Of a DNA stretch of 64,000 bases, positions 17,442-25,267 are shown piece by piece. Under the pieces are notes generated by a model. The model was not told the DNA's origin. It saw only the letters and a program-made list of their open reading frames with translations, and did no database searches. This DNA comes from Pseudaquabacterium terrae (lineage in GTDB: Bacteria > Pseudomonadota > Gammaproteobacteria > Burkholderiales > Burkholderiaceae_C): positions 124,001 to 188,000 of the forward strand of contig NZ_JABRWJ010000002.1 of the NCBI RefSeq assembly GCF_013266755.1, in the 5' to 3' direction. The first letter of the stretch is position 1, and the number at the start of each line of letters is the position of its first letter. Made by a program: the position numbers and the translations under genes.

Positions 17442-18587
17442 TCATGCCGCGACCGGCTGGCGGTTCGACGCGCTCGCCGCCACGGCGGCGCCCGGCGCGG
17501 CCGTGGCCCAGTCGGCATAGACGTGGTCCGGCCAGTCGCGCCGGCTCGGTCGCGTGATGCGCAGGTCCTCGTCGCGCAACCCGAGCCATTCCATGTGCCG
17601 CGCGACGTGGCGCCCGAGGTAGACCTTGTTCAGCGTGATGAAGTCGACCACCTTGCCCATCAGCTTCCAGTAGTGCCGGTTGGCCTTGCCTTCGCGGATC
17701 AGGGTCGAGAACTCCGGTGCGTAGGGGTTGTAGCCGAAGGTGCGCAGGTCCGAATACATCAGCAACCAGTTGATCGGGTAGTTCGAGAACACCGGGCTGG
17801 CGTTCTTCGACGACTCGATCAGCCCGAGCTCGACCACCTTCTTCATGATCTCGTCCTGGTCGTAGGGCCAGGCATGGTACGGGGCCAGGTAGCGCGGGAA
17901 GCGCGTGCCCGGTGCATGGCGCCGCGGGTTCCAGAACCGCGCCAGGTCGTGCGCGTCGAATTCGCCCGACGCGACCAGCTCCGGTGGCGTCCAGTCGACC
18001 TCCGAGATCGCCAGCCGCGGGAACTCGTACTCCATGCGCTCGGCGACCGGCTGACCCGGGGAATACCCGGCCAGCACCAGCGGAATGCGCTTCTCGAGCG
18101 CGACCTGCAAGGCATTGCCCTCGAACAGCGGCGCGTAGACGTATGAGATCGTGTGCACCGCGCCGCGCGCTTCCTGGTTCATCATCAACCAGCGGAAGAG
18201 GCGGCGGTAGAACTCCAGCGGCGGCCGATAGGTGACGTGCTCGACATCGAGCTTGTCGATCGCGCGCCGGATGTTGGCCCAGGCCACCTCGCCGATATCG
18301 ATGTCGGTGGTGTGCGCGAGCACGCGCAGCCCGTATTCGGTCTTCAGCTTGTGGATCAGCCAGACGCTGTCCTTGCCGCCGGACAGCGGCACCAGGCAGT
18401 CGAATTCGCCCTGTCCCCGGCAGTCGCGCAGCGCCTGCTCGAGGTCCGCCTCGCGCGCCTTGCGCAAGGCCTCCGAAGCGCTGGCGTCGGCCGGCCGGTA
18501 CTCCCGGCACGGCTTGCAGATTCCGCGGGCATCCAGGTCGGCGCCCGGCACGGCCTCCGGCAGCAGACAGTTCTTGCAGGACCTCAT
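17442..18587 (-). CDS. N-acetyl sugar amidotransferase (WbpG/PseA-like PP-loop enzyme)
   Basis: A 381-residue enzyme. An N-terminal zinc-ribbon has two CxxC pairs (Cys4/Cys7, Cys24/Cys27). The PP-loop ATP pyrophosphatase motif PLSGGKDSVW follows at residues 67-76. The rest, including NWLLMYSDLRTFGYNPYAPEF and WKLMGKVVDFITLNK, matches the WbuX/WbpG amidotransferase family. These convert an N-acetyl group on a nucleotide sugar to an acetamidino group, using ammonia normally supplied by HisH/HisF-like partners. No such partner is visible in this window, so it may use another ammonia source or act on another substrate. It heads the four-gene minus-strand set and is divergent from the PEP-CTERM gene. 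Confidence 0.88.
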   Translation of the reverse strand: MRSCKNCLLPEAVPGADLDARGICKPCREYRPADASASEALRKAREADLEQALRDCRGQGEFDCLVPLSGGKDSVWLIHKLKTEYGLRVLAHTTDIDIGEVAWANIRRAIDKLDVEHVTYRPPLEFYRRLFRWLMMNQEARGAVHTISYVYAPLFEGNALQVALEKRIPLVLAGYSPGQPVAERMEYEFPRLAISEVDWTPPELVASGEFDAHDLARFWNPRRHAPGTRFPRYLAPYHAWPYDQDEIMKKVVELGLIESSKNASPVFSNYPINWLLMYSDLRTFGYNPYAPEFSTLIREGKANRHYWKLMGKVVDFITLNKVYLGRHVARHMEWLGLRDEDLRITRPSRRDWPDHVYADWATAAPGAAVAASASNRQPVAA

Positions 18588-18867
18588 GGGGCAACCTCGT
18601 TCGTCGAGCCGACGTGAACTGTAGCGGCTCGACCGCGCGCCGGCGGAGCTTCGCGGCCCGCGGTGCCGACGAGGCGCCGGCGGGCCTGTCGAGGGAATTT
18701 ACAGTCACTCACCGGCTACCGCGCGCCGGCACCACCGATCGCCGAAAAACCGAGTGAAGACAGCCACTTGGATGGGTCGCTCGAACTTGGCATGGGTCCT
18801 GCTACATGCTCTCCAAGCAGGGGGATCCCTTCTGCCTTGTGTACCGCAAGTTGGCAAAGGAACATTT
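18588..18867. promoter_or_regulatory. Divergent control region between sugar amidotransferase and PEP-CTERM gene
   Basis: A 280-base region with the sigma-54 promoter for the PEP-CTERM gene at 18788-18803. The 180 bases upstream would be where PrsR binds, but I see no clear palindromic enhancer. The imperfectly related GTGAACTGTA (18614-18623) and TACAGTCAC (18700-18708) are the only candidates. Confidence 0.5.
18788..18803 (+). promoter_or_regulatory. Sigma-54 (RpoN) promoter of the PEP-CTERM gene
   Basis: TGGCATGGGTCCTGCT carries GG at -24 and GC at -12 with the required ten-base spacing. It matches the consensus TGGCAC(G)N4TTGC(A/T) at all but two of the defined positions. Transcription would start near 18815, leaving a leader of about 50 bases with AAAGGAA before the ATG at 18868. 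PrsR, a sigma-54 activator, is encoded about 6 kb upstream. Confidence 0.8.
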
Positions 18868-19758
18868 ATGAAGCTCAAGAAATTTGCAGCAGGCGTCGGG
18901 TTGGCAGCAACTGTCCTCCTCGGTGCGAGCATGCCGGCCAGCGCCGGCGTGACCTTCTTCTTCCCGGAGACCACCTTCGAGGACGACAACAACGACTGGC
19001 ACTTCGACACCAACGGCAACGGCAAGATCGACATCGGCGAGCGCCTGGTCTCGGTGTTCGAACTGACGAAGACGGCCAATCCGTTCGGCGCCGGCTCGGC
19101 CAACATCGCCCCGGAAGAACTGACCGGCATCATCGACGCCGTCGTCGTCGCGAAGATCCCGGGCTTCGTGCCGGGCACCTTCCTGTTCCTGTTCGCCCCG
19201 AACGCGACCAGCCCCTACGTCGATGGCGCCTCGGGCGAAATCGCACGCACGTGGCTCGACGCGACGCCTGACCTGGACATCCCGGGCCAGAACTGCGTCA
19301 GCCTGGCTGACTGCGTTGCCAAGGGTTCGGACGGCTCGGTGTACATGTCCGGCGGCTTCACCGGCGACAACGACGAAATCTTCGCGTTTGTCGGCACGGA
19401 CGATCCGGCTGTCGTGGCAGCCGCTGGTGCCGGCATCGACATGACGGCGGCGACCTTCGCCTTCAGCATGATCGTCAACAACACCGGCATGGACTTCGGT
19501 CAGGTCGCGTGCTCGCCGAACAGCCTGGTCCCGGTGGCCGGTGACTGCAACCCGTTCAACGGTGGCACCGGTGACGGCCTGGCGGACATCGCCGGCGGTG
19601 GCTCGATCAAGGGCGGCGCGGGTCTGGGGAACGGCGCTTTCGGCCGCTCGGACTTCGACTTCAACGTCGCGCCGATCCCCGAGCCGGGTTCGCTGGCCCT
19701 GGTCGGCCTGGCGCTGGCTGGTCTCGGTGCCCTCGGCCGTCGCGCCAAGAAGGCCTGA
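18868..19758 (+). CDS. PEP-CTERM sorting domain protein with an EF-hand-like loop
   Basis: A 296-residue secreted protein. The ATG at 18868 is preceded by AAAGGAA and followed by a signal peptide ending near ASA (residue 26). The C-terminus is a textbook PEP-CTERM signal: IPEPGSLALVG, a short hydrophobic helix, then GRRAKKA. It is thus an expected substrate of the XrtA exosortase encoded at 37373-38932. Residues 47-58 (DTNGNGKIDIGE) fit a canonical calcium-binding EF-hand loop. The mature region is acidic, low in basic residues and contains two closely spaced Cys pairs. Expression is predicted to depend on RpoN and PrsR. Its role is unknown; related proteins contribute to floc or matrix formation. 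Confidence 0.93.
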   Translation: MKLKKFAAGVGLAATVLLGASMPASAGVTFFFPETTFEDDNNDWHFDTNGNGKIDIGERLVSVFELTKTANPFGAGSANIAPEELTGIIDAVVVAKIPGFVPGTFLFLFAPNATSPYVDGASGEIARTWLDATPDLDIPGQNCVSLADCVAKGSDGSVYMSGGFTGDNDEIFAFVGTDDPAVVAAAGAGIDMTAATFAFSMIVNNTGMDFGQVACSPNSLVPVAGDCNPFNGGTGDGLADIAGGGSIKGGAGLGNGAFGRSDFDFNVAPIPEPGSLALVGLALAGLGALGRRAKKA

Positions 19759-19823
19759 GCTGACGCTCGACCCAGCGGTGCGGCTGCCAACCTGAGCAGT
19801 CGCACGTCGCAGTAGGTCCCTGG

Positions 19824-19861
19824 TGGGCCACCCGGATTTCCGGGTGGCCCACTTCTCTTTT
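19824..19861 (+). terminator. Rho-independent terminator after the PEP-CTERM gene
   Basis: A perfect 12-13 bp stem (TGGGCCACCCGGA with its complement) closes on a very short loop and is followed by CTTCTCTTTT. This is the strongest intrinsic terminator in the window and isolates the PEP-CTERM gene as a monocistronic unit. Confidence 0.9.
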
Positions 19862-20069
19862 GCGGACCGGTTGTTGCGCGCCTGATCGACAGCCGTCGCG
19901 GCGTTGCGCGATGCAGGGGTCGTCAAACTCCCATGGCGCGAAGGTATGCTTTGCGGCGAAACTCGGCCGCCGCCACAGTAGGCGGTCTTCAATTCAACCG
20001 CACTGCATGTCCTTGATCGATCCCGTGTGGGCTGCGCCGGCCCAGGTCGAGCCCTCGATGGGTCCGCGC
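19862..20069. promoter_or_regulatory. Promoter region of the LolA-like/RND operon
   Basis: A 208-base gap. CGGACCGGTTGTTGCG at 19863-19878 has GG and GC at sigma-54 spacing with an exact TTGC at -12 but a weak -24 element. A sigma-70 alternative is TATGCT near 19950 without a good -35. I cannot decide between them. Confidence 0.3.
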
Positions 20070-20864
20070 ATGACTCGGCGGACTCTGCTGGCCGCGAGCC
20101 TGCTGACGCCGCTGTCGCTGCCCGTGCATGCCGACGATGCGCTGACGCTCATGCAACGTGTGCACGACCGGCCGAGCGGTCGCGACGCGACGGTGACGAG
20201 CCGGATGGAACTGATCGAGCGGGGCCGGCCCGCGCGCGTGCGCGCGCTGGTCAGCTATCGCGTCGAACGCGGGCGCGGCGAGGCCCACAACCTCGTGCGC
20301 TTTCTCGAGCCGAAGGACATCGCCGGTACCGGGCTGTTGAGCATCGACAAGGCCGACGGCAGCAACGAGCAGTGGCTGTACCTGCCGGAGCTCGACCGGG
20401 TTCGCCGCATTGCCAGTGATCGCAAGGGAGGGCGCTTCGTGGGATCTGATCTCTACTACGAGGACTTGCGCACGCGCAAGCCGGCGGCTGATCGGCATCG
20501 CCTGGTCGGTCAGGACAACGTCAACGGTGTGCAGTGCGAGATTGTCGAAAGCGTGCCGGTCGATGCCGCCGAAACGGTCTACCGCAAGCGCATGACCTGG
20601 GTCGAAGCGTCGCTGGCGATGGTGCACCGCGTCGACTATTTCGAGAAGGACGACCGCGCACCCAGCAAGCGCTGGGTGCTGGCGTCGCGCAAGCAGATCC
20701 AGGGCTACTGGACGGTGATGGAGAGCCGGCTGACCGATCTCGGCAGCGGCCACGAGACGCGACTGAGCGTCGAGCGGGCGCTCTACGATCGCAAGTTGCC
20801 GGCCAGGCTCTTCACGCAGCAGGCGCTGGCGGACGAAAACGTCGAGGCGGACTTCCGGCCATGA
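20070..20864 (+). CDS. LolA-like outer membrane lipoprotein-sorting protein
   Basis: About 264 residues from the ATG at 20070, which gives the signal peptide MTRRTLLAASLLTPLSLPVHA; ATGs at 20058 and 20007 are in frame upstream. The mature part matches the LolA-fold family often annotated as outer membrane lipoprotein-sorting protein: VRFLEPKDIAGTGLLSIDK, EQWLYLPELDRVRRI, GSDLYYEDL and a long antiparallel-sheet C-terminus. Such proteins frequently accompany RND exporters and bind hydrophobic cargo in the periplasm. Its stop overlaps the start of the outer-membrane protein gene as ATGA, and the RND exporter follows, so the three likely form one envelope lipid-transport system. The cargo is unknown. 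Confidence 0.85.
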   Translation: MTRRTLLAASLLTPLSLPVHADDALTLMQRVHDRPSGRDATVTSRMELIERGRPARVRALVSYRVERGRGEAHNLVRFLEPKDIAGTGLLSIDKADGSNEQWLYLPELDRVRRIASDRKGGRFVGSDLYYEDLRTRKPAADRHRLVGQDNVNGVQCEIVESVPVDAAETVYRKRMTWVEASLAMVHRVDYFEKDDRAPSKRWVLASRKQIQGYWTVMESRLTDLGSGHETRLSVERALYDRKLPARLFTQQALADENVEADFRP

Positions 20865-22249
20865 GCGGCGCTGCCGAGATTCGATTGAAGCCCACCCACC
20901 GGCGCACGCTGGCGCTGCCCTGGTTGCTGACGGCGCTGTACCTCGGTCCGCTGCACATCGCGGCCGCCCAGGCGCCCGCCCCCGCGGCCCAGGCGGCCGA
21001 CGAGGAGGCCGATGCGACGGCCCCGCCGCGCCGGCCGACGCGCCCGGCGCGGCCGACCTTCCGCTTCGGCGTCGATGGCGTGCTGGCCGAGGCGGCTGCG
21101 CTGCCGGATGCGCCCGATGCCAGCAGCCTGCTGACCTTGCGCGCGACGCCGTATGCGCAATGGCAGCCGGCGCGCGGCTGGGAGCTGCGCGCGGGCGTTC
21201 GCCTCGGCGCAGTCGCGCAGCGGGGCGGCCCGTCGGCCTACGACGACACGCAGGCCGAGCTGGCCGACACCTATGTGCGTTACAGCCGCGGCGACACCCG
21301 CCTGACGGTGGGCGCACAAACCGTGCTGTGGGGGCGGGTCGATGCGGTGCCGCTGATCGACCGCGTGAGCCGCGTCGACCTGAGCCGCATCGTGCTGGAT
21401 GACCTCGCCGAGCGCCGCTTGCCCCAGCCGGTCGTGCGCTGGGAGCAGACGATCGACGACTGGAAGCTCGATGGCGTGCTGCTGCCGTACTTTCGCGCCG
21501 CGGTGCTGCCCGACGAGCGCAGCGTCTGGAGTCCGATCGATCGCCGCTCCGGCCGCGTGTTGGGGCTGCCCGAAACGCCTGCCATCGCCGCCTTCGCCCG
21601 CCATGCGCCGGTGCGCGAACGCGTCGACGGCAGCGGCGGCGCCGCCGTGCGCATCACGCGCACCGGCGAGCCGCTGGACTTCGGCCTGACGCTGGCGCGC
21701 ACGCGGCAGCCCCTGCCGTACTACCGGCTCAATCCGGCCGGCCCGGCGCTCGACATCGTGCATCCGCACAACCGGTTCCTGGGCGCAGATCTCGAAGTCG
21801 TCGCCGGTGGCGTGACCTATCGCTCCGAGCTCGGCATGACCACCGACGTGCCGCTGACCCGGCCCGATGGCGTGATGGTGGATGCGCGTGCGTTCGACTG
21901 GATCGGCGCGGTGGAATTCTTCCCGGGCGGCAAGGACACGCGCGTCAACGTGCAGCTGCTGGTGCGCAAGCTGCGCGCCGACGCGCCGGTGCTCGAGATA
22001 ACGCGTTATGTCGGCATCAACGGCGAGGTGCAGACAACGCTCGGGCAGGGGCGCTGGAAGCTCGGCATGAAGTTCTTCAGCGGCCTCAACGTGCACGACC
22101 TGTACCTGGCGCCGCGGCTGTCCTTCGTCGGCTGGGAGCCGCACGAGCTGTACGTGCAGGCCCATCACTTCCGCGGCGAGTCGCGCACGCTGGGCGGCTT
22201 CTATCGCGAGCGCGGCATGCTCGCGATCGGCCTGAAGACGCGTTTTTAG
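20861..22249 (+). CDS. Predicted outer-membrane beta-barrel protein of an RND transport operon
   Basis: A 462-residue protein with a signal peptide (residues about 15-37), a Pro/Ala/Asp-rich linker, then alternating amphipathic beta-strands ending in a Phe C-terminus (GLKTRF), typical of outer-membrane barrels. Segments such as LADTYVRYSRGDTRLTVGAQ and WGRVDAVPLIDRVSRVDLS resemble DUF1302-like proteins found beside MMPL/RND exporters. It overlaps the LolA-like gene by four bases and is followed 17 bases later by the RND gene. It probably forms the outer-membrane element of the same export pathway. No specific substrate can be named. Confidence 0.75.
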   Translation: MSGAAEIRLKPTHRRTLALPWLLTALYLGPLHIAAAQAPAPAAQAADEEADATAPPRRPTRPARPTFRFGVDGVLAEAAALPDAPDASSLLTLRATPYAQWQPARGWELRAGVRLGAVAQRGGPSAYDDTQAELADTYVRYSRGDTRLTVGAQTVLWGRVDAVPLIDRVSRVDLSRIVLDDLAERRLPQPVVRWEQTIDDWKLDGVLLPYFRAAVLPDERSVWSPIDRRSGRVLGLPETPAIAAFARHAPVRERVDGSGGAAVRITRTGEPLDFGLTLARTRQPLPYYRLNPAGPALDIVHPHNRFLGADLEVVAGGVTYRSELGMTTDVPLTRPDGVMVDARAFDWIGAVEFFPGGKDTRVNVQLLVRKLRADAPVLEITRYVGINGEVQTTLGQGRWKLGMKFFSGLNVHDLYLAPRLSFVGWEPHELYVQAHHFRGESRTLGGFYRERGMLAIGLKTRF

Positions 22250-22266
22250 ACGGAGCGCCGGCCGCC

Positions 22267-25107
22267 ATGTGGTTGAGCGCCTGGGCCCCGTTGTACGGGC
22301 GCCGCTACGGCATGACGACGGCGATGGTCGCGTGGCCGCTCGCGCTGGTGATCGTGATCCTGCTGCATGCGGTCGGCGGCTTCCTGGCGCTGCGGCTGAC
22401 CTTCAACAATTCGCCGCAGGTCTATTACCCGGCCGACGCGCCGGCGATCGTGCTGCGCGATGCCTTGCGCAAGGACTTCCCGAGCGACGAAGTGCTCACC
22501 GTGCTGTTCCACGGCGACGACCTGTACACCGAGGATTTCCTCAGGCGGCTGCAGGCACTGTCGAACGAGCTGCGCGATCACCCGCTCGTCGATCGCGTGA
22601 CCAGCATCCTGACGGTCGAGAAGATCGCCGGTTCGCGCGACGGTTTCAGCGTCGGGCCGCTGATCGAGCCGAAGGCGCAGAAGAAGGCCGGGCCGGAGGA
22701 TGCCAAGCGCCGCGTGCTGGCCGATCGTTTCGTGCCTGGCACGCTGGCCTCGCGGGACGGCCGCTACCTCGCGATCGGCGTGCGGCCGAAGCCGCTGGCC
22801 GACAGCGGGCAGCGGCTGCAGGTGAAGATCGCCACCGTGCTGGCGATCAACCGCGCCGGCCTGCGTGGGCACTACGCCGGCGACGCCGGTCCGGTGACGA
22901 TGGATGTCGCGCAGCTCGAGTCGATCCTGCGGGACACGGCGACCTTCGTGCCGCTGACCGTGGGCATCGGCCTGGCGCTGCTGTGGTGGGTGGTCGGGCG
23001 CATCCGGCCGGTCGTGATCGGCGCGGTGGCGATGTCGACCGTGGTTCTGCCGGTGGTCGGTGCGATCGCGGCGTTCAACCAGCCGTACACGATGGCCACC
23101 GCGATCATCCCGACGCTGCTGTCGGCGTACACGCTGGCGACGCTGATGCATCTGTACGCCGGCATCCAGCGCGCGCAGGAGGCCGGGCTGCGCCGCGCCG
23201 AGCGGCTCGACCGCGCGATGCAGGAGACGCTGAAACCCGGCATCTTCAATGTGCTGACGACCGGATCCGGCCTGTTGAGCCTGGTGCTGGTGCCGGTGCC
23301 GCCGGTGCAGGTCTTCGGCGTCGCCGGCGCCGCTGGCACGGCGCTCGTCTTCATCGTCGTCTATGGGCTGATGCCGCCGCTGCTGCTGCGCTGGGACAAG
23401 CACCGCTGGCCGACGCGCCGCACGTCGGGCATGGGACTGCTCGGCCGCTTCGCCACGCGCATCACGATCTTCAGCATGCGCAACGCGAAGACGATCATCA
23501 TCGCGGCGCTGGTCGTGCTGGTCGCCGGCATCCCGGCCGTCCGGGCGGTGAAGGTCGAGTCCGACCTGCTGACCTTCTTCCCGCCCAGCCATCCGGCGGT
23601 GCGCCACACGCAGCTGGCGGAGAGCAAGCTGATGGGCGTGACCTCGCTGGAGTTCTCGCTGCGCGGCCAGGAGCGCGACAGCCTGCAGAACGTCGAGCGC
23701 CTGCGCGGCATCCGCGCGTTCCAGCGCTGGCTCGAAGAGCAGCCGGAGGTCGATCGCACCATCTCGATGGTCGACCTGATCGAGGAGATGCACTGGGCGA
23801 TGAACGCCGAGCAGGCCGCGTTCCGCACGCTGCCGCCGACCGACCGCCTGCTGCGCCAGTACCTGCTGGTCTACGACGGCACCGACCTGTACGAGCTGGT
23901 GAATCGCGATTTCCAGCATGCGCGCATCCTCGCCAACCTGCACATCCACGGCGCACACGAGATCGGCGAGGTGCTCGCGCGCATCCGCAAGCGCCTGGAG
24001 CAGCAGCCGATCGAAGGGCTCGCGGTCGACATCGGCGGCCAGGGACGCCTGTTCGCCGACCAGATCAACCTGCTCGTCAGCGGCCAGACCGGCAGCTTCA
24101 TCGGCGCCTTCGTGCAGATCTTCCTGTTCATGGCGCTGCTGTGGCGCTCGTTCAAGGCCGCCGCGGTGTGCATGGTGCCGAACATCGCACCGCTGTATTT
24201 CGTCTTCGTGCTGATGGGCGCGATCGGCATCTACCTGAACATGGCCACCGTGATGATCGCCAGCATCGTGCTCGGCATCACGGTCGACGACACGATCCAC
24301 CTGTACCACGGCTACAAGGAGCGGCTGCAGCAAGGCATCTCGCCGGTGCTGGCGATCGCGCGCAGCTTCGAGTCCTCGGGCCGCGCGGTGCTGGCGATCT
24401 CGGTGCTGCTGATCACGCAGTTCACGCTGCTGTTCGGCTCGGACTTCATCCCGACCTCGGACTTCGGGATCATGACGGCGCTCGGCCTGTTCTCCGGACA
24501 GTGCTTCGAGCTGCTGCTGTTGCCGCCGCTGCTGCTGCTGACCGATGCGCGCCGGCGCGCCGCCCCGGCGGCGCCGCACGCGCCCTCCGAGGTGCTGGAT
24601 GCCGGCGATACGCTGCTCGCGCCGCGCTCGACGCAGATGCCGGTCGGCGGCGATACGCTGATGCCGGTCGACGGCGATGCGCCGATGCCGCTCGGCGGCG
24701 ACACGCTGATGCCGCCCGCGCTGCCCGCGCTGGTCGCGGCACCGGCACCGCCGGCCACCGCCCCGCCGGCGCCCGAGCGCGTGCTGGTGTGCACCGGCGA
24801 CATCTGCACGATCGCCGACGGGGAGCTGCTGTGGGAACGCTTCACGCGATTGCAGGCCGCCAGAGCGGCGGAGGCACCGGAAGAAGACTGGCGTCTGACG
24901 CGCACCAGCTGCCTCGGGCTGTGCCGGCTAGCGCCGGTGGTGCAGCTCTACCCGGCCGGCACGTACCACGGCAAGCTCACGCCGCACGCGGTGAGCCAGC
25001 TGGTCGAGCAGCGGCTTTTGCAACGCGCCCACCCAGCCGCCATCGGCGAGGAGTCGACCGCCGCGAGGCCCGCCACCGGCGACCCACCGGGCCGCGCATC
25101 GACGTGA
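22267..25107 (+). CDS. RND/MMPL family exporter fused to a C-terminal thioredoxin-like [2Fe-2S] domain
   Basis: A 946-residue protein. The first 770 or so residues form an MMPL-type RND exporter with two halves, each a large periplasmic loop plus a helix bundle; the halves begin near residues 20 and 405. An Ala/Pro-rich linker holds three copies of an eight-residue repeat (MPVGGDTL type, encoded 24637-24708). The last 110 residues look like a thioredoxin-like ferredoxin: LVCTGDIC (Cys842, Cys847), then SCLGLC (Cys882, Cys886), AP and LTPHAVSQLV, matching the four-Cys pattern of NuoE-like [2Fe-2S] domains. The exporter part predicts lipid or hydrophobic-molecule transport with the LolA-like and barrel proteins. 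The ferredoxin-like tail on such an exporter is unusual. Confidence 0.9.
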   Translation: MWLSAWAPLYGRRYGMTTAMVAWPLALVIVILLHAVGGFLALRLTFNNSPQVYYPADAPAIVLRDALRKDFPSDEVLTVLFHGDDLYTEDFLRRLQALSNELRDHPLVDRVTSILTVEKIAGSRDGFSVGPLIEPKAQKKAGPEDAKRRVLADRFVPGTLASRDGRYLAIGVRPKPLADSGQRLQVKIATVLAINRAGLRGHYAGDAGPVTMDVAQLESILRDTATFVPLTVGIGLALLWWVVGRIRPVVIGAVAMSTVVLPVVGAIAAFNQPYTMATAIIPTLLSAYTLATLMHLYAGIQRAQEAGLRRAERLDRAMQETLKPGIFNVLTTGSGLLSLVLVPVPPVQVFGVAGAAGTALVFIVVYGLMPPLLLRWDKHRWPTRRTSGMGLLGRFATRITIFSMRNAKTIIIAALVVLVAGIPAVRAVKVESDLLTFFPPSHPAVRHTQLAESKLMGVTSLEFSLRGQERDSLQNVERLRGIRAFQRWLEEQPEVDRTISMVDLIEEMHWAMNAEQAAFRTLPPTDRLLRQYLLVYDGTDLYELVNRDFQHARILANLHIHGAHEIGEVLARIRKRLEQQPIEGLAVDIGGQGRLFADQINLLVSGQTGSFIGAFVQIFLFMALLWRSFKAAAVCMVPNIAPLYFVFVLMGAIGIYLNMATVMIASIVLGITVDDTIHLYHGYKERLQQGISPVLAIARSFESSGRAVLAISVLLITQFTLLFGSDFIPTSDFGIMTALGLFSGQCFELLLLPPLLLLTDARRRAAPAAPHAPSEVLDAGDTLLAPRSTQMPVGGDTLMPVDGDAPMPLGGDTLMPPALPALVAAPAPPATAPPAPERVLVCTGDICTIADGELLWERFTRLQAARAAEAPEEDWRLTRTSCLGLCRLAPVVQLYPAGTYHGKLTPHAVSQLVEQRLLQRAHPAAIGEESTAARPATGDPPGRAST
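24637..24708 (+). repeat. Three tandem 24-bp repeats in the RND linker
   Basis: Each unit encodes an eight-residue motif of the form MP(V/L)(G/D)GD(T/A)(L/P), and a partial fourth unit follows. It lies exactly between the exporter and the [2Fe-2S] domain, so copy number could vary linker length. Confidence 0.8.
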
Positions 25108-25267
25108 GGCGGGCAATTGTTCACGCCGCACCTCCCGATCGGGCACGGGGGGCGCGGAATGGCGTCCCGGTTCGGGGGATATTGAAAGGCTGGACAGAAT
25201 GCCGGTGGTGACAAGATGCAACGCCGCCATCGCGGGCTGCGACCGCAACATGAATGAAGGACAAGCC

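Noticed and set aside
18614-18708. PrsR enhancer from GTGAACTGTA and TACAGTCAC
   Set aside because: The halves are imperfect complements 80 bases apart; too weak to call as a binding site.
19863-19878. Possible sigma-54 promoter for the LolA-like operon
   Set aside because: The -12 TTGC is exact, but the -24 half (CGGACCG) is poor. Kept only as a remark in the region entry.
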